A stretch of 64,000 nucleotides of DNA from Hyphomonadaceae bacterium (GCA_013001295.1 JABDMW010000046.1:124001-188000), one strand, 5' to 3'. Shown: positions 31,266 to 42,175, counted from the first letter of the stretch. Translations and numbers: made by a program. The notes: generated from the sequence alone by a model not told the origin.

Positions 31266-33051
31266 CCGGGAAAATGAAATTGTTGGGTTCCTGAAAACCA
31301 AAGGGTGGGGTGCGGCACGCCGCGACCCGGTTCCTGGTGACGCGTCAACCCGTCGCTATGAACGCCTGACCATGGGGCTTGAAAAAGCCGTTCTTATGGA
31401 TGCGCCGCTGGCGGCCGAAGGTCCGGCCTGCCCCGTTGATGCCGGCAAAGGCAAACGCCGGGATCTTGGATATAATGCGATGGCACGCTTGGCGGGCCCT
31501 GACCCGGCCGCTTTTGTCTGTCTGGCGCGGGAGTTGACGAGGCGCGGGTTTTCAGCACCACGAATTTTGGCCGCTGATCTTGAGATTGGCCTGATCCTCC
31601 TTGAGGACTTAGGAGACGACTTATTCGCCAAGGTCTTGCAAAAACATCCGGAAAAAGAACAAGAGCTATATTCAAATGCCGTGTCGTGTTTGGCGGCGAT
31701 TTACCGGTCCAGTTTCAATCCCGAAATGGTGCACCAAAATGCGCAATGGACTGTGCAGGATTATGACCCGATGGCTTTGCAAGTAGAAGCGGATTTGTTT
31801 CTGGACTGGCATGCTCCGGAATTTGACGGGCCCATCAATGACGACGCAAAAGCTGAGTGGACAGCGGCATGGCAATCTGCTTTCCAATATTTAGATGCCC
31901 ATGCGCCCGGATTGGCGCTCAGGGATTTTCATGCGGAAAATATTTTTCATCTTCCCGAGCGCGACGGCCCGGCCAATGTTGGGCTGATTGATTTCCAAGA
32001 TGCCCTGTTTGCCCACCCAAGTTATGATCTCGCCTCCTTGCTTGAAGACGCACGCCGTGATGTTGACCCGCGGATCGTTCCGAATCTTATCACACAGTTT
32101 TGTCATGAGGCAGGGATTGAGGAAGACGAAAAATTCCACGCCGCATATGCGGTTCAAGCCGCGCAACGCAATGCCAAAATCCTCGGTATATTTGTTCGGC
32201 TGGCACGGCGTGACGGCAAACAAAAATACCTGAAACTTATCCCGCGGGTAGCGGCGCATTTCTTAAACGATATATCCCATCCGGCGTTGGCAGATATTAA
32301 AGACTGGATCGCCACGCACGCACCATCACTTGTAACGGACACCCCCATCAAAACGGCGATGGTGATGGCCGCCGGGCATGGCACCCGCATGCGCCCGTTG
32401 ACCGACAATACTTGCAAAGCTTTGGTTGAGGTCGGAGGTAAGGCTCTGATCGACCATATGCTCGACCGGTTACACGAGGCAGGAATAACCAAAGCCGTCG
32501 TCAATGTACACGCCTTCGCTGATCAGTTGGAGGCGCATTTGAATTCGCGTGTGGGCGGGCCTGAAATAATTATTTCAGATGAACGGGAAGAATTGTTGGA
32601 AACGGGCGGCGGGCTCATCAAGGCGCTGCCACTCCTCGGCAGGGCGCCTATTTTAATATGTAACATCGATGCAGTTTGGACTGAAGACCGGTCGGAATTA
32701 GAAACACTGATCTCGGTCTGGAACGCACAAAAAATGGACGAACTTTTCTTGTTGGCGGGACTGGACGAAACCCTCGGGTATGCTGGTGCGGGGGATTTTA
32801 ACATGGATGTAAGAATGAACCTATCCCGACGCGATGGTGATCATGCGCCTTATGTCTATGCCGGTGTTCAGATCATGAAGCCGGAATTGGCGAAAGGATA
32901 CAAGCTTGAGAAGTTTTCCCGCAACAAGATTTGGGATGAAAGTTTAAAACGCCAAAAAGCGTATGGCCATGTTATGCAGGGATTTTGGATGCACGTAGGC
33001 GATCCAAATACCCGCGACGAAGCAGAAGCCATATTGAAAGAGCATGGTTGA
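31255..33051 (+). CDS. Fused sugar kinase AmgK / nucleotidyltransferase MurU (MurNAc/GlcNAc recycling)
   Basis: One ORF: phosphotransferase half 'LALRDFHAENIFHLPERDG...GLIDFQDALFAHPSYDLASLLEDARRDV' then NTP-transferase half 'AMVMAAGHGTRMRPLTDNTCKALVEVGGKALIDHML'; GTG start at 31255 overlapping tsaE. Confidence 0.9.
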   Translation: MSSDRENEIVGFLKTKGWGAARRDPVPGDASTRRYERLTMGLEKAVLMDAPLAAEGPACPVDAGKGKRRDLGYNAMARLAGPDPAAFVCLARELTRRGFSAPRILAADLEIGLILLEDLGDDLFAKVLQKHPEKEQELYSNAVSCLAAIYRSSFNPEMVHQNAQWTVQDYDPMALQVEADLFLDWHAPEFDGPINDDAKAEWTAAWQSAFQYLDAHAPGLALRDFHAENIFHLPERDGPANVGLIDFQDALFAHPSYDLASLLEDARRDVDPRIVPNLITQFCHEAGIEEDEKFHAAYAVQAAQRNAKILGIFVRLARRDGKQKYLKLIPRVAAHFLNDISHPALADIKDWIATHAPSLVTDTPIKTAMVMAAGHGTRMRPLTDNTCKALVEVGGKALIDHMLDRLHEAGITKAVVNVHAFADQLEAHLNSRVGGPEIIISDEREELLETGGGLIKALPLLGRAPILICNIDAVWTEDRSELETLISVWNAQKMDELFLLAGLDETLGYAGAGDFNMDVRMNLSRRDGDHAPYVYAGVQIMKPELAKGYKLEKFSRNKIWDESLKRQKAYGHVMQGFWMHVGDPNTRDEAEAILKEHG

Positions 33052-36000
33052 TGGGGAAGGCTGAAACCTTATTTACAGCTGGCGTGCCTAGTGTTTTTAC
33101 CATGCCGCCCGGCGCGCCGTTCCTGGAACATTTGGCTTCCGGCTTGCGCGCATCGCTCGGCGAGAGGCTGTCCACGGCGTTAGTGCTTCTCCCGACGCGC
33201 CGGGCCATTCGCGATCTGACCGGGGAATTCGTTAAATCTGCAGACGGGCATGCCACCCTCTTGCCGATCATGCGTCCGCTCGGGGATATCGACGAAAATG
33301 AACCGCCGTTCGAGCCAGGTGAAATTGCCTTAAACGTCCCGCCGGCAATTGGCTCGACAAAGCGTCGGTTTGAGCTGGCCCGTATAGTCGCCCACCGAAT
33401 GGCCCGGGAAGGACAAGCCCCGGACGCGGCCAGTGCGCTCGCCATGACTGAGCCGCTTCTGAGCCTGATGAATGATTTGGCGATGGAAGAGCTTGGTGTG
33501 GACGCGCTCGAAAAACTGAAAGAGAACCTTGAGACCCTGCCGGAGCACTTTCAGGACGCCGCGACGTTTATGAAAATAGTCGCGAAATTTTGGCCTACCC
33601 ACTTAAAAGAACTCAATCTGACAGAGCCGATGAACCGTCGTGTCACCCTCTTGGATATGGCTGCTTTGCTGTGGCAACAACACGATCCGGACTATCCGGT
33701 AATAGTTGCCGGTTCGACGGGCACCTTGCCGGCGACAGCGCGCTTGATCCGCACCATTGCAGGGCTCGATCAGGGCATGGTTGTGTTGCCCGGTCTTGAT
33801 AAATCTATCGACGACAAATCATTTAAGAATATTGACGATCAGCACCCGCAAGCCTCGCTTAAGAATTTGATCCTGTCCATGGGACTTAACCGAGATCAAG
33901 TCAAAATCTGGCCAGGCGCGAAACTTACCCATAATGCGTCAATGCGTTCACGCATCCTGTCTGAAGCTTTGATACCGGCAGACGAGACAACCGATTGGCC
34001 GGACCGGATTGAGCGCCTGCAAAAAGCCACCAGTGTAGGCAGTCCGATCGAAGACGGGCTTGACGGCCTGTCCTTGATTGAAGCCAAAACCGAAGAAGAG
34101 GAAGCTAATGTAATTGCTGTAATCATGCGCGAAACGCTGGAATTACCAGGGAAAACCTGCGCATTGGTGACACCGGATCCGAGCCTCGCTCGTCGTGTGC
34201 GTGCGAAATTATCCCGTTGGAATGTGGAAGTGGATAGCTCCGCCGGTGAGCCCCTCGAGGAAACCTGGCATGGATCATTTCTAAGCCTGACATTGGAGCT
34301 CGCTCAGGATCCATTAAACCCGATCGTTTTGGCGGGGCTTTTTAAACACAAATTGTTTGGCCGCGATCCTGACGCTTTGCAAAAGTGGAACAGGATTGAA
34401 AAAGCGGCATTTCGGGGTCCACGTCCTAAGTCCATGGACGCGCTTCGCAACGTCTTGAAAGAGCGGGAACTAACAGAGGCGTGCTCGGATGGGATTGCGC
34501 TGATCGAAGAAGCGCACGAACAGATTTCACCGTTACAAAACGCTTTGAAGGCTCCTGACGCCACGATCAATCGTCTGGCGCACTGTCATACCGAATTGAT
34601 TGAAGGGCTCGCGGGCGGGCCCGATTTCATTTGGCGCGACGAGGGCGGGGAGAAAGCTCAAGGCTTGATGGCCGAACTCATTGAACACGGCGATCTTCTG
34701 CCAGGCGGTGATGGACGAGTTTATGGGCGATTGTTGAGCGCGATGATGCGAGGGCGGGTTGTCCGACCGCGCTTTGGCACATCGGAGAACTTACAAATTT
34801 TGGGCCCGCTCGAAGCACGTATGCTGGAGGCAGATACGATCATATTGGGCGGGCTCAATGAAGGAGTTTGGCCGGCCCATCCCGCCCCGCATCCAATCCT
34901 GTCGCGCGGCATGCGCAAACAAATCGGGCTCACCGCGCCAGAGCGCCGTTTTGGCTTGGCGGCCCATGATTTTTCTATTTTGGCGGCCAAGCCCCGCGCT
35001 ATCCTGACACGATCGGCCCGCACGGCTGACGGGCCTGCGGTGATGTCTCGCTGGTTGTGGCGGTTAAAAACATTGGCGCGGGGCGCGCTCGGAACTCATG
35101 TTGATACGGCGTTGGCGTCGGATAAACCGTATCTGGAATGGGCCCGCGCCCTTGATAGGGCTCCGGACGTTCCGTCGCCTGCAAATCGACCCGAACCCCG
35201 ACCGCCTCTTGAGGCGCGCTGGCCGGAAGACAGGAAAGGCCGACGGTTATCTGTTACACAAGTCCAGAAACTAATCCGCGACCCATATGCGATTTACGGC
35301 GAACGCGTGCTTGGCTTGTCTAAGCTCGATCCGCTGGACCAGGAACTGGGCGGCCGCGAATTTGGCAATGCTATTCACACATCCTTCGAGCGGTATGCCA
35401 AAAACGGGGACGATAAATCCGCTGACTGGCTGTATCGAGTTTTGTGCGAAGAGCTGGCAAATGCCGGGTATGAAGATCACCAATTTACCCGCCTCGATGT
35501 GCGGTTGCGTCAAATGGCTGATTGGTTTGTTGAATGGCGAGCCTCAAGGCGTGTCCAAGGTTGGATTAAGACGGATGTTGAAAATAAAGGAACTCTGAGA
35601 ATTCCATTCGATAGCGGTGATTTTGAGCTTTCGGGCATTGCAGACCGGATCGAACAGGCAGGCACTGAGTTTTCCATACTTGATTATAAAACCGGAACAC
35701 CGTCCTCTGCTAAAACTATTGAGGCAGGGTTTGACCCTCAACTTCCACTTCTAGCATCGATGCTCGAAGGCGGCGCATTTTCAAAACCCGGCGTGGCCAG
35801 CGAATTAATGTTTATCAAACCGAACGCGCGTGATCCAAAAAAACGGGAGATCTCAGCCTGTAACAAAAAATCGGTGGCAGAGAACCAGGCCGAAGCCCGC
35901 GAAGCATTCACAAAACTAATCGAGCATTTTGATCAGGCCGACAGTGCTTATTTTTCGCAGCCACGCGCGCAATACACAAACCCTTATGGAGATTTCGACC

Positions 36001-36059
36001 ATCTCGCCCGCCGAACTGAATGGGCAATTTTGGGCACCGACGAGGGAGGCAACGAATGA
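33051..36059 (+). CDS. addB: Double-strand break repair protein AddB
   Basis: 'TALVLLPTRRAIRDL...', C-terminal PD-(D/E)XK 'LSVTQVQKLIRDPYAIYGERVL...FSILDYKTGTP'; inner ATG at 33051 overlaps murU stop. Confidence 0.92.
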   Translation: MGKAETLFTAGVPSVFTMPPGAPFLEHLASGLRASLGERLSTALVLLPTRRAIRDLTGEFVKSADGHATLLPIMRPLGDIDENEPPFEPGEIALNVPPAIGSTKRRFELARIVAHRMAREGQAPDAASALAMTEPLLSLMNDLAMEELGVDALEKLKENLETLPEHFQDAATFMKIVAKFWPTHLKELNLTEPMNRRVTLLDMAALLWQQHDPDYPVIVAGSTGTLPATARLIRTIAGLDQGMVVLPGLDKSIDDKSFKNIDDQHPQASLKNLILSMGLNRDQVKIWPGAKLTHNASMRSRILSEALIPADETTDWPDRIERLQKATSVGSPIEDGLDGLSLIEAKTEEEEANVIAVIMRETLELPGKTCALVTPDPSLARRVRAKLSRWNVEVDSSAGEPLEETWHGSFLSLTLELAQDPLNPIVLAGLFKHKLFGRDPDALQKWNRIEKAAFRGPRPKSMDALRNVLKERELTEACSDGIALIEEAHEQISPLQNALKAPDATINRLAHCHTELIEGLAGGPDFIWRDEGGEKAQGLMAELIEHGDLLPGGDGRVYGRLLSAMMRGRVVRPRFGTSENLQILGPLEARMLEADTIILGGLNEGVWPAHPAPHPILSRGMRKQIGLTAPERRFGLAAHDFSILAAKPRAILTRSARTADGPAVMSRWLWRLKTLARGALGTHVDTALASDKPYLEWARALDRAPDVPSPANRPEPRPPLEARWPEDRKGRRLSVTQVQKLIRDPYAIYGERVLGLSKLDPLDQELGGREFGNAIHTSFERYAKNGDDKSADWLYRVLCEELANAGYEDHQFTRLDVRLRQMADWFVEWRASRRVQGWIKTDVENKGTLRIPFDSGDFELSGIADRIEQAGTEFSILDYKTGTPSSAKTIEAGFDPQLPLLASMLEGGAFSKPGVASELMFIKPNARDPKKREISACNKKSVAENQAEAREAFTKLIEHFDQADSAYFSQPRAQYTNPYGDFDHLARRTEWAILGTDEGGNE

Positions 36060-39000
36060 CAGCTGCCCTGTACATCAGAATTGACGCCGCAACGTCAATG
36101 CAACGAACAGCTGCTGCACCCAACAAATCTGTGTTCGTGTCTGCCAATGCCGGGTCGGGTAAAACCCGTGTTCTGGTCGACCGGGTTTCGCGTATTTTGC
36201 TGGCGGGTACGGAGCCCGATAAAATTCTTTGCCTGACATATACCAAGGCGGCGGCTTCTGAAATGCAAGATCGCTTGTTTGCGGCGCTTGGCAACTGGTC
36301 GATTATCGAAACGGCTGAATTGACCAAAAAATTAAACGATTTGGAGGGAGAGGATAAAGATAGAAGCCCGGATGAACTGGGTCGGGCCCGAAAACTGTTT
36401 GCCCGCGCGCTTGAAACTCCGGGTGGACTTAAAGTGCAGACCATTCATGCGTTTTGTGAGCGTCTACTGACCCGCTTTCCGCTCGAGGCAGGGATATTTC
36501 CGGGGACGGAAGCAATCGACGAACGTGAAGCCCGCGACCTGCACCAACTCGTCATTGAAGAATTGCAAACTGATGCCCGGAGCAATCCAGACAACGAGAA
36601 TGCCACGGCAATCAGATTGATTGCGGCGGCGAAAAGTGATTCCGATATGGATGGTTTGTTTTTCTGGATGATGGGTAATGCGTATAAGGTTGACGCGTGG
36701 CGAACTGCGGGTGGTGTGGAACAGCTGGCGGGTCAGTTCGGTGTAGAGCCTGACGCAAACGCCGAGCGCATGATGGCGCAAGCATGGGAAGATGCTCCAA
36801 GAAAAGAAATTAAAACTGCGGCGTTGGATATGCAAAACGGAGGCAAAACTGATGCACCCAAAGCCGAAGCTATTTTCAAGGCTTTGACGGCGAAAAGTCC
36901 AGTCAGTGCATATCAGGCTTACCGTTCTATGTTTTTTACCCAGGCTGGAAAGCCGAACGCCAGCATGGTGACGGGAAAAGCGGGACCGGTAGCGCTCGCG
37001 CTTTTTGGCGACAAGAAGTCCGGGCCTCAAAGCGAAGCTCAGCGCATGATTGAGATCGATGAGAAAATAAAAGCGGCGCGTGTTTTGGAGTTGACGCGCG
37101 CGGTGTACACTTTAGCTCTCAATGCGGTTGACCGATACCGCGCCCTTAAAAAGCGTCGACGCGTCATGGACTTTGACGATCAAATCCATTTGGCCCGCAA
37201 ATTGGTGACAGATAGCCGGGCGCGCGATTGGGTGCGGTATAAACTCGATGGCGGCATAGATCATATCCTGGTCGACGAGGCGCAGGATACGTCCGATGCG
37301 CAATGGGGAATTATTGATGCCTTGTCAGAGGAGTTCTTCCAGCCATCGCCGGACAAAGATGAAAAACTGCAGCGGACATTGTTTGCCGTCGGTGACGAAA
37401 AACAATCGATCTATTCTTTTCAGGGCGCGCGGCCTGAAATGTTTTTGGATAAAATTTCAGCGTTGAGCAATAAGCAAGCCGGCACGCCGGATGTACATAT
37501 GCAGATGTCGTTCCGTTCCGCTGATCAGATCTTGAAACTGGTGGATCAGGTTTTTTATGAGGATCAGGCGATTCTCGAAAGTTTTGGCGGCGACGTATCT
37601 CTTACAGGAGGGCATGAATCGTGCCGCGAGGATTGCGGCCTGGTCGAGTTTTGGCCGGCGGTAAAGGCACCTGACGGGGGCGAGGAAGAAGTGGCATGGC
37701 GTCCGGTCCCTGTCGACAGGCCTGCCGCTCACTCGACACGAGAACAATTGGCGCGGGGCATCGCCGAACAGATCAAGGAATGGCTCGACAAAGGCGAGCC
37801 AATCTATGACCGAGAGGATAAATCGACGCGCCCGATGCAAGCGCGAGATATTATGATATTGGTCACAAAACGCCTGCCGTTTTTTGATGGCGTAATTCGC
37901 AACTTGAAAGCTGTCGGCGTGCCTGTTGCTGGCGCTGACCGGCTTCAGCTCACAGACTCAATTGCCGTCCAAGATTTATTATCCTTGGCAAAATTCACAC
38001 AATTGCCAAGCGATGATCTTTCACTCGCCGAAGTCTTGAAGAGCCCGATGATTGGGTGGGACGACGAGCAACTTTTTAATATTTCTCATGATCGCGGCGA
38101 CCTGACCCTATGGCAGGTAATGCCGGACGGAGAGGATAAATCGATTTTGCGCCGGATTCTGGGTTTGGCTGCCCGCTTCGCTCCTTACGAATTTTTTGCG
38201 CGCACATTGGCAATTGTTCCCGACGATGGACGCAGCTTACTCAAACGTATTTATGACCGGATCGGTATAGAGGCGGCCGATGCGCTGGACGCTTTTCTTG
38301 CCAGAGCATTGGCACATCAACGGCGTGGTGTTCCGTCGCTGGGACGGTTCATTTCAGATATTGAAACTGAAGAGAGTAAAATAAAAAGGGAGATGGACGC
38401 CGCCCAAAACGAGGTAAGGGTGATGACGGTTCATGCCGCCAAAGGGCTCGAATCACCCGTCGTTATTTTGCCTGACACCACCCAACTCCCGACAGTCAGT
38501 CGGGAGAGTTTTTTTCCTGTTGATGACGGTTTTGTTATGAGTGTCGCGAAAGCGGAGCAGCCGGACGCGATGGCAGAAATCGTTGAGGCCCGGTTAGCGG
38601 AGGTCAAGCGGGAACATCTTCGGCTTTTATATGTGGCGCTCACGCGGGCTGAAACGCGTCTTCTTATTTGCGGCTTTGAAAGCAGGAATAAAGTGGCAGA
38701 TGGAAGTTGGCACGACAGAATTGGCAGGGCTCTTGGCGGGCTAGAGTCCACGCAAACAATGTCGACTCGATTTGGTGAAGGTCTGCGGTATGGCAGTCTG
38801 TCAGCCACAAGTGCTGTGGACGTAAAAACTACAAAGACACGTGTCGATATACCCGGTTTTTTGCGTGCGCCAGTGGTGGCGACAGCGAAAAGTATTCGCA
38901 AACTCTCTCCGTCTAAACTGGTCTCCGAAACGGATTTTGATACACCGGTTCGCTCGCCGTTGGACATTACAGGGCCGCAGGGCCAGGGACGGTTTAGGCG

Positions 39001-39499
39001 CGGCAATATCATCCACAAACTTTTACAGATTTTGCCCGACCTGCCGGTCGAACAACGACACGATATGGCGCATCAATATTTAGCGCTTCACGCCAATATT
39101 GATGCCGATCAAATACAGCGCGAAGTGTTCGCTGTTCTCGAGCATCCGGAATTTGCTCCGTTTTTTGCTGAAGGCTCGCAGGCGGAAGTTTCTCTTGCAG
39201 GACGCGCAAAGGGCTTGCCGGAATATGTTGAGTTGAATGGGCAAATCGATAGATTGTCGGTTCAAGGCGATACAGTCTGGATTATTGACTATAAATCCAA
39301 TCGCCCGCCACCCCAAAGCGAGGACGATGTGGCAGAAATCTATATAAACCAAATGGCGGCGTACCGGGCGCTGATTCGGGATTTATATCCAGGAAAAGAC
39401 GTCGAATGTGCCCTGTTATGGACGGATGGTCCGCATTTAATGAGTTTGTCCGATACGCTTCTTGAAAATGTGAATTGGGAAACCGTGCTCGACGCTTGA
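36056..39499 (+). CDS. addA: Double-strand break repair helicase AddA
   Basis: UvrD-type 'VFVSANAGSGKTRVLVDRVSRILLAGTEPDKILCLTYTKAAASEM', 'HILVDEAQDTSDAQW', 'MTVHAAKGLESPVVILPDT', nuclease 'VWIIDYKSNRP'. Confidence 0.96.
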   Translation: MTAALYIRIDAATSMQRTAAAPNKSVFVSANAGSGKTRVLVDRVSRILLAGTEPDKILCLTYTKAAASEMQDRLFAALGNWSIIETAELTKKLNDLEGEDKDRSPDELGRARKLFARALETPGGLKVQTIHAFCERLLTRFPLEAGIFPGTEAIDEREARDLHQLVIEELQTDARSNPDNENATAIRLIAAAKSDSDMDGLFFWMMGNAYKVDAWRTAGGVEQLAGQFGVEPDANAERMMAQAWEDAPRKEIKTAALDMQNGGKTDAPKAEAIFKALTAKSPVSAYQAYRSMFFTQAGKPNASMVTGKAGPVALALFGDKKSGPQSEAQRMIEIDEKIKAARVLELTRAVYTLALNAVDRYRALKKRRRVMDFDDQIHLARKLVTDSRARDWVRYKLDGGIDHILVDEAQDTSDAQWGIIDALSEEFFQPSPDKDEKLQRTLFAVGDEKQSIYSFQGARPEMFLDKISALSNKQAGTPDVHMQMSFRSADQILKLVDQVFYEDQAILESFGGDVSLTGGHESCREDCGLVEFWPAVKAPDGGEEEVAWRPVPVDRPAAHSTREQLARGIAEQIKEWLDKGEPIYDREDKSTRPMQARDIMILVTKRLPFFDGVIRNLKAVGVPVAGADRLQLTDSIAVQDLLSLAKFTQLPSDDLSLAEVLKSPMIGWDDEQLFNISHDRGDLTLWQVMPDGEDKSILRRILGLAARFAPYEFFARTLAIVPDDGRSLLKRIYDRIGIEAADALDAFLARALAHQRRGVPSLGRFISDIETEESKIKREMDAAQNEVRVMTVHAAKGLESPVVILPDTTQLPTVSRESFFPVDDGFVMSVAKAEQPDAMAEIVEARLAEVKREHLRLLYVALTRAETRLLICGFESRNKVADGSWHDRIGRALGGLESTQTMSTRFGEGLRYGSLSATSAVDVKTTKTRVDIPGFLRAPVVATAKSIRKLSPSKLVSETDFDTPVRSPLDITGPQGQGRFRRGNIIHKLLQILPDLPVEQRHDMAHQYLALHANIDADQIQREVFAVLEHPEFAPFFAEGSQAEVSLAGRAKGLPEYVELNGQIDRLSVQGDTVWIIDYKSNRPPPQSEDDVAEIYINQMAAYRALIRDLYPGKDVECALLWTDGPHLMSLSDTLLENVNWETVLDA

Positions 39500-39551
39500 C
39501 GAATCGAACCTGGCTTCTTACCTAAAGTGTCCAAAGCAAAAAGGAATTATC

Positions 39552-39872
39552 ATGGCCACTATCAATGTAACTGACCAAACTTTCAAATCTGACGTTCTCG
39601 GATCCGATAAGCCTGTTTTGCTTGATTTTTGGGCGGAATGGTGCGGGCCCTGCAAGCAGATGACACCGGCTTTGGAAGAGCTTGCCGGCGAATTAGAAGG
39701 CCAGGTCGTCGTTGCCAAAATGAATATTGAGGAAAGCCCTGAAACTCCTATGGACTTTCATGTTCGCGGCGTCCCGACTTTGATGGTCTTCAAGGGCGGC
39801 GAAGTTGTTGCGACCCGTTCCGGTGCCATGACCAAGTCAAAACTGGCGGAATGGCTAGCCGAACACGCTTAA
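39552..39872 (+). CDS. trxA: Thioredoxin
   Basis: 106 aa; 'VLLDFWAEWCGPCKQMTPALEELA', 'VRGVPTLMVFKGGEVV'. Confidence 0.97.
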   Translation: MATINVTDQTFKSDVLGSDKPVLLDFWAEWCGPCKQMTPALEELAGELEGQVVVAKMNIEESPETPMDFHVRGVPTLMVFKGGEVVATRSGAMTKSKLAEWLAEHA

Positions 39873-39873
39873 G

Positions 39874-41178
39874 CTAATCCAGAGATAGAACCTGCCCGGC
39901 CAAATATAGCGATCCGCAAATGAGAATGCGTGGCGGCGTTTTCGTTTTTAATTCACAAGCCCGCTGAACAGCGGCTTCCAATGTGTCATTGGTAAAACTA
40001 TTCATGCCGCGACCTTTGGCAATATCTGCCAGGGTCTCAGGTAAAAGTCCTGCATGTCCAGGAATGGGCACGGCTATCAATGTTTTAGCCAACCCATCAA
40101 AGGCATCTAAAAAACCGGGCGCATCTTTATTTGCCAACATGCCCGCAATCATGATCAGAGGCCGCGGGCTTTTTGCGTCCAGTTCTGCTAACCCGGACGC
40201 CAGCGCTAAGCCGGCGTGGGGGTTATGTCCACCGTCGAGCCAAAGCTCGGCGCCGGCCTTTTGAGCGATACGAGCCAGTTTTCCATCGGTCAAAGATTGT
40301 AACCGCGCTGGCCATTGCGTCTGTTCCAGGCCCTTGGCGATCGCCCGACGGTCAAGCTGTAAGGATTTGGCCAAAGCAATGGCGAGCCCTGCATTTTGAA
40401 TTTGGTGGGCGCCGCGTAACGCAGGGAGGGGCAAGTCGAGAAGCTCATCACCGTCTTCAAAAACGAGCCTCCCTTGTTGCGCATAGGCCCGAAACCCTTC
40501 ATTGGCAAAAGCCAATGTACATCTGGTTTTTTCAGCCTCGCTTTCCAGAACGGCCCGGACTAATTCTGATTGAGGCGCGCTATAGGCCGGGGTGTGGCGC
40601 TTCAATATTCCAGCTTTTTCTCGCGCGATTTGCGCAATGTCTCGGCCGAGAAATTCGGCGTGGTCATAATCTATCGGCGCGATTCCGACGACCGCGGGCC
40701 GGTCAATCACATTTGTAGCGTCATAAAGCCCGCCAAGCCCGACTTCAAGAAGGAGGATATCTGCGGCATGCTCACTAAAGGCGAGAAAGGCTGCGGCCGT
40801 TGTGGCTTCAAAGAAAGACAATTGTGTGCCGTCGTTCGCTTCCAGGACGCGATTAAGTGTTTCGATCAATACGGACTCTTTGATCGGGCTTCCCGAAAGA
40901 ACGATACGCTCAGTAAAACTGACCAAATGCGGGGATGTATAGACATGGACTTTCAGGCCCTGTGCTTCTGCCATGGCCCGTAAAAAGGCAATGGTGGAGC
41001 CTTTTCCGTTGGTGCCGGCAATATGAACCGTCGGGGGTAAATTGTGTTGAGGGGTGCCAAGTTTATTGAGCACCCTCTCGATCCGGTCAAGACCAAGGTC
41101 GATCTTTTTAGGGTGAAGCTTTTCGATGTCATCAAGGAGCGCCTTTAAGGCGGCACTATCCTTATGCATCAGGCGCAA
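39874..41178 (-). CDS. folC: Bifunctional folylpolyglutamate synthase/dihydrofolate synthase
   Basis: 434 aa; 'VHIAGTNGKGSTIAFLRAM', 'YTSPHLVSFTERI', 'LLEVGLGGLYDATNVI', 'LDGGHNPHAG'. Confidence 0.95.
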   Translation of the reverse strand: MRLMHKDSAALKALLDDIEKLHPKKIDLGLDRIERVLNKLGTPQHNLPPTVHIAGTNGKGSTIAFLRAMAEAQGLKVHVYTSPHLVSFTERIVLSGSPIKESVLIETLNRVLEANDGTQLSFFEATTAAAFLAFSEHAADILLLEVGLGGLYDATNVIDRPAVVGIAPIDYDHAEFLGRDIAQIAREKAGILKRHTPAYSAPQSELVRAVLESEAEKTRCTLAFANEGFRAYAQQGRLVFEDGDELLDLPLPALRGAHQIQNAGLAIALAKSLQLDRRAIAKGLEQTQWPARLQSLTDGKLARIAQKAGAELWLDGGHNPHAGLALASGLAELDAKSPRPLIMIAGMLANKDAPGFLDAFDGLAKTLIAVPIPGHAGLLPETLADIAKGRGMNSFTNDTLEAAVQRACELKTKTPPRILICGSLYLAGQVLSLD

Positions 41179-42052
41179 TCAGTGCCGGAGTTTTACTGGG
41201 CACGCGTTTTTTTTGCGTCAATGTGCCGAGTATTTTTCCGAGTGTTGAGCGCATATTTTTTCGATGGACGACTTTATCGATCATGCCCTTGGCCTGAAGA
41301 TATTCAGATCTTTGAAATCCTTCCGGCAGCTTTTCTCGAATTGTTTGTTCGATGACCCGCGGACCTGCAAAACAGATTAGGGCATCCGGTTCGGCTAAGT
41401 GGACATCGCCCAACATCGCATAGCTGGCGGTAACGCCGCCAGTGGTCGGGTCTGTAAGAACAACGATATAAGGCATGCCGGCTTCGCGCATTTTTTGTAC
41501 ACCGATGGTTGTGCGCGGCATTTGCATAAGAGAGAGCGCACCTTCTTGCATGCGGGCACCGCCTGCTGCGGTAAAAATCACCAATGGAATTTTGCGGGAC
41601 ACGGCTTTTTCGCAGGCACTGAGAAAGGCGTCTCCGGCGGCCATGCCGAGTGAGCCGCCCATGAAGGCAAAGTTTTGAACCAGAACCAGCGTTTCAATAC
41701 CTTCGATTTTACCGACCGCCATTGCCATAGCGTCCTTCATGCCGGTTTTGCTGCGAGCAGCCTTTAAGCGGTCAGTATATTTCTTGTCGTCTTTAAATTT
41801 TAATGGGTCTGAGACAACGTCCGGCGTTTCGAGCAATTTGTGCTTTCCATCATCAAAAGTATAGGCAAAGCGAAAATCAGGCCCGATGCGCATATGGTGT
41901 CCGGATGGCGTTACGTGCAGATTGTTTTCCAAGTCAGTGTGAAAAACCATCTCACCGGATTTCGGACACTTAACCCACAAATTGTCAGGCGTGTCGCGTT
42001 TGGTAAAAATTTTTTTAACGCCCGGGGGCGTGAGTTTTGTAATCCAGTTCAT
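41162..42052 (-). CDS. accD: Acetyl-CoA carboxylase carboxyltransferase subunit beta
   Basis: 296 aa; 'LWVKCPKSGEMVFHTDLENNLHVTPSGHHMRI', 'FTAAGGARMQEGALSLMQM', 'DPTTGGVTASYAMLGDVHLAEPDALICFAGPRVIEQTI'. Confidence 0.96.
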   Translation of the reverse strand: MNWITKLTPPGVKKIFTKRDTPDNLWVKCPKSGEMVFHTDLENNLHVTPSGHHMRIGPDFRFAYTFDDGKHKLLETPDVVSDPLKFKDDKKYTDRLKAARSKTGMKDAMAMAVGKIEGIETLVLVQNFAFMGGSLGMAAGDAFLSACEKAVSRKIPLVIFTAAGGARMQEGALSLMQMPRTTIGVQKMREAGMPYIVVLTDPTTGGVTASYAMLGDVHLAEPDALICFAGPRVIEQTIREKLPEGFQRSEYLQAKGMIDKVVHRKNMRSTLGKILGTLTQKKRVPSKTPALIAPDA

Positions 42053-42175
42053 GGGCTCCCTTTAGCCCATTTCGTAAGGGTGTGGCAATGCGCATCTGTC
42101 TTTTTTGTGGCTTTGATTGCGAGGGTGCATGATATATAAAATCAATTGATAGCTACTCAACGATTGGTAAGCACG

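Noticed and set aside
38431-39018. 195-aa minus-strand ORF inside addA
   Set aside because: Shadow ORF overlapping conserved UvrD-type helicase motifs; no recognisable protein features.
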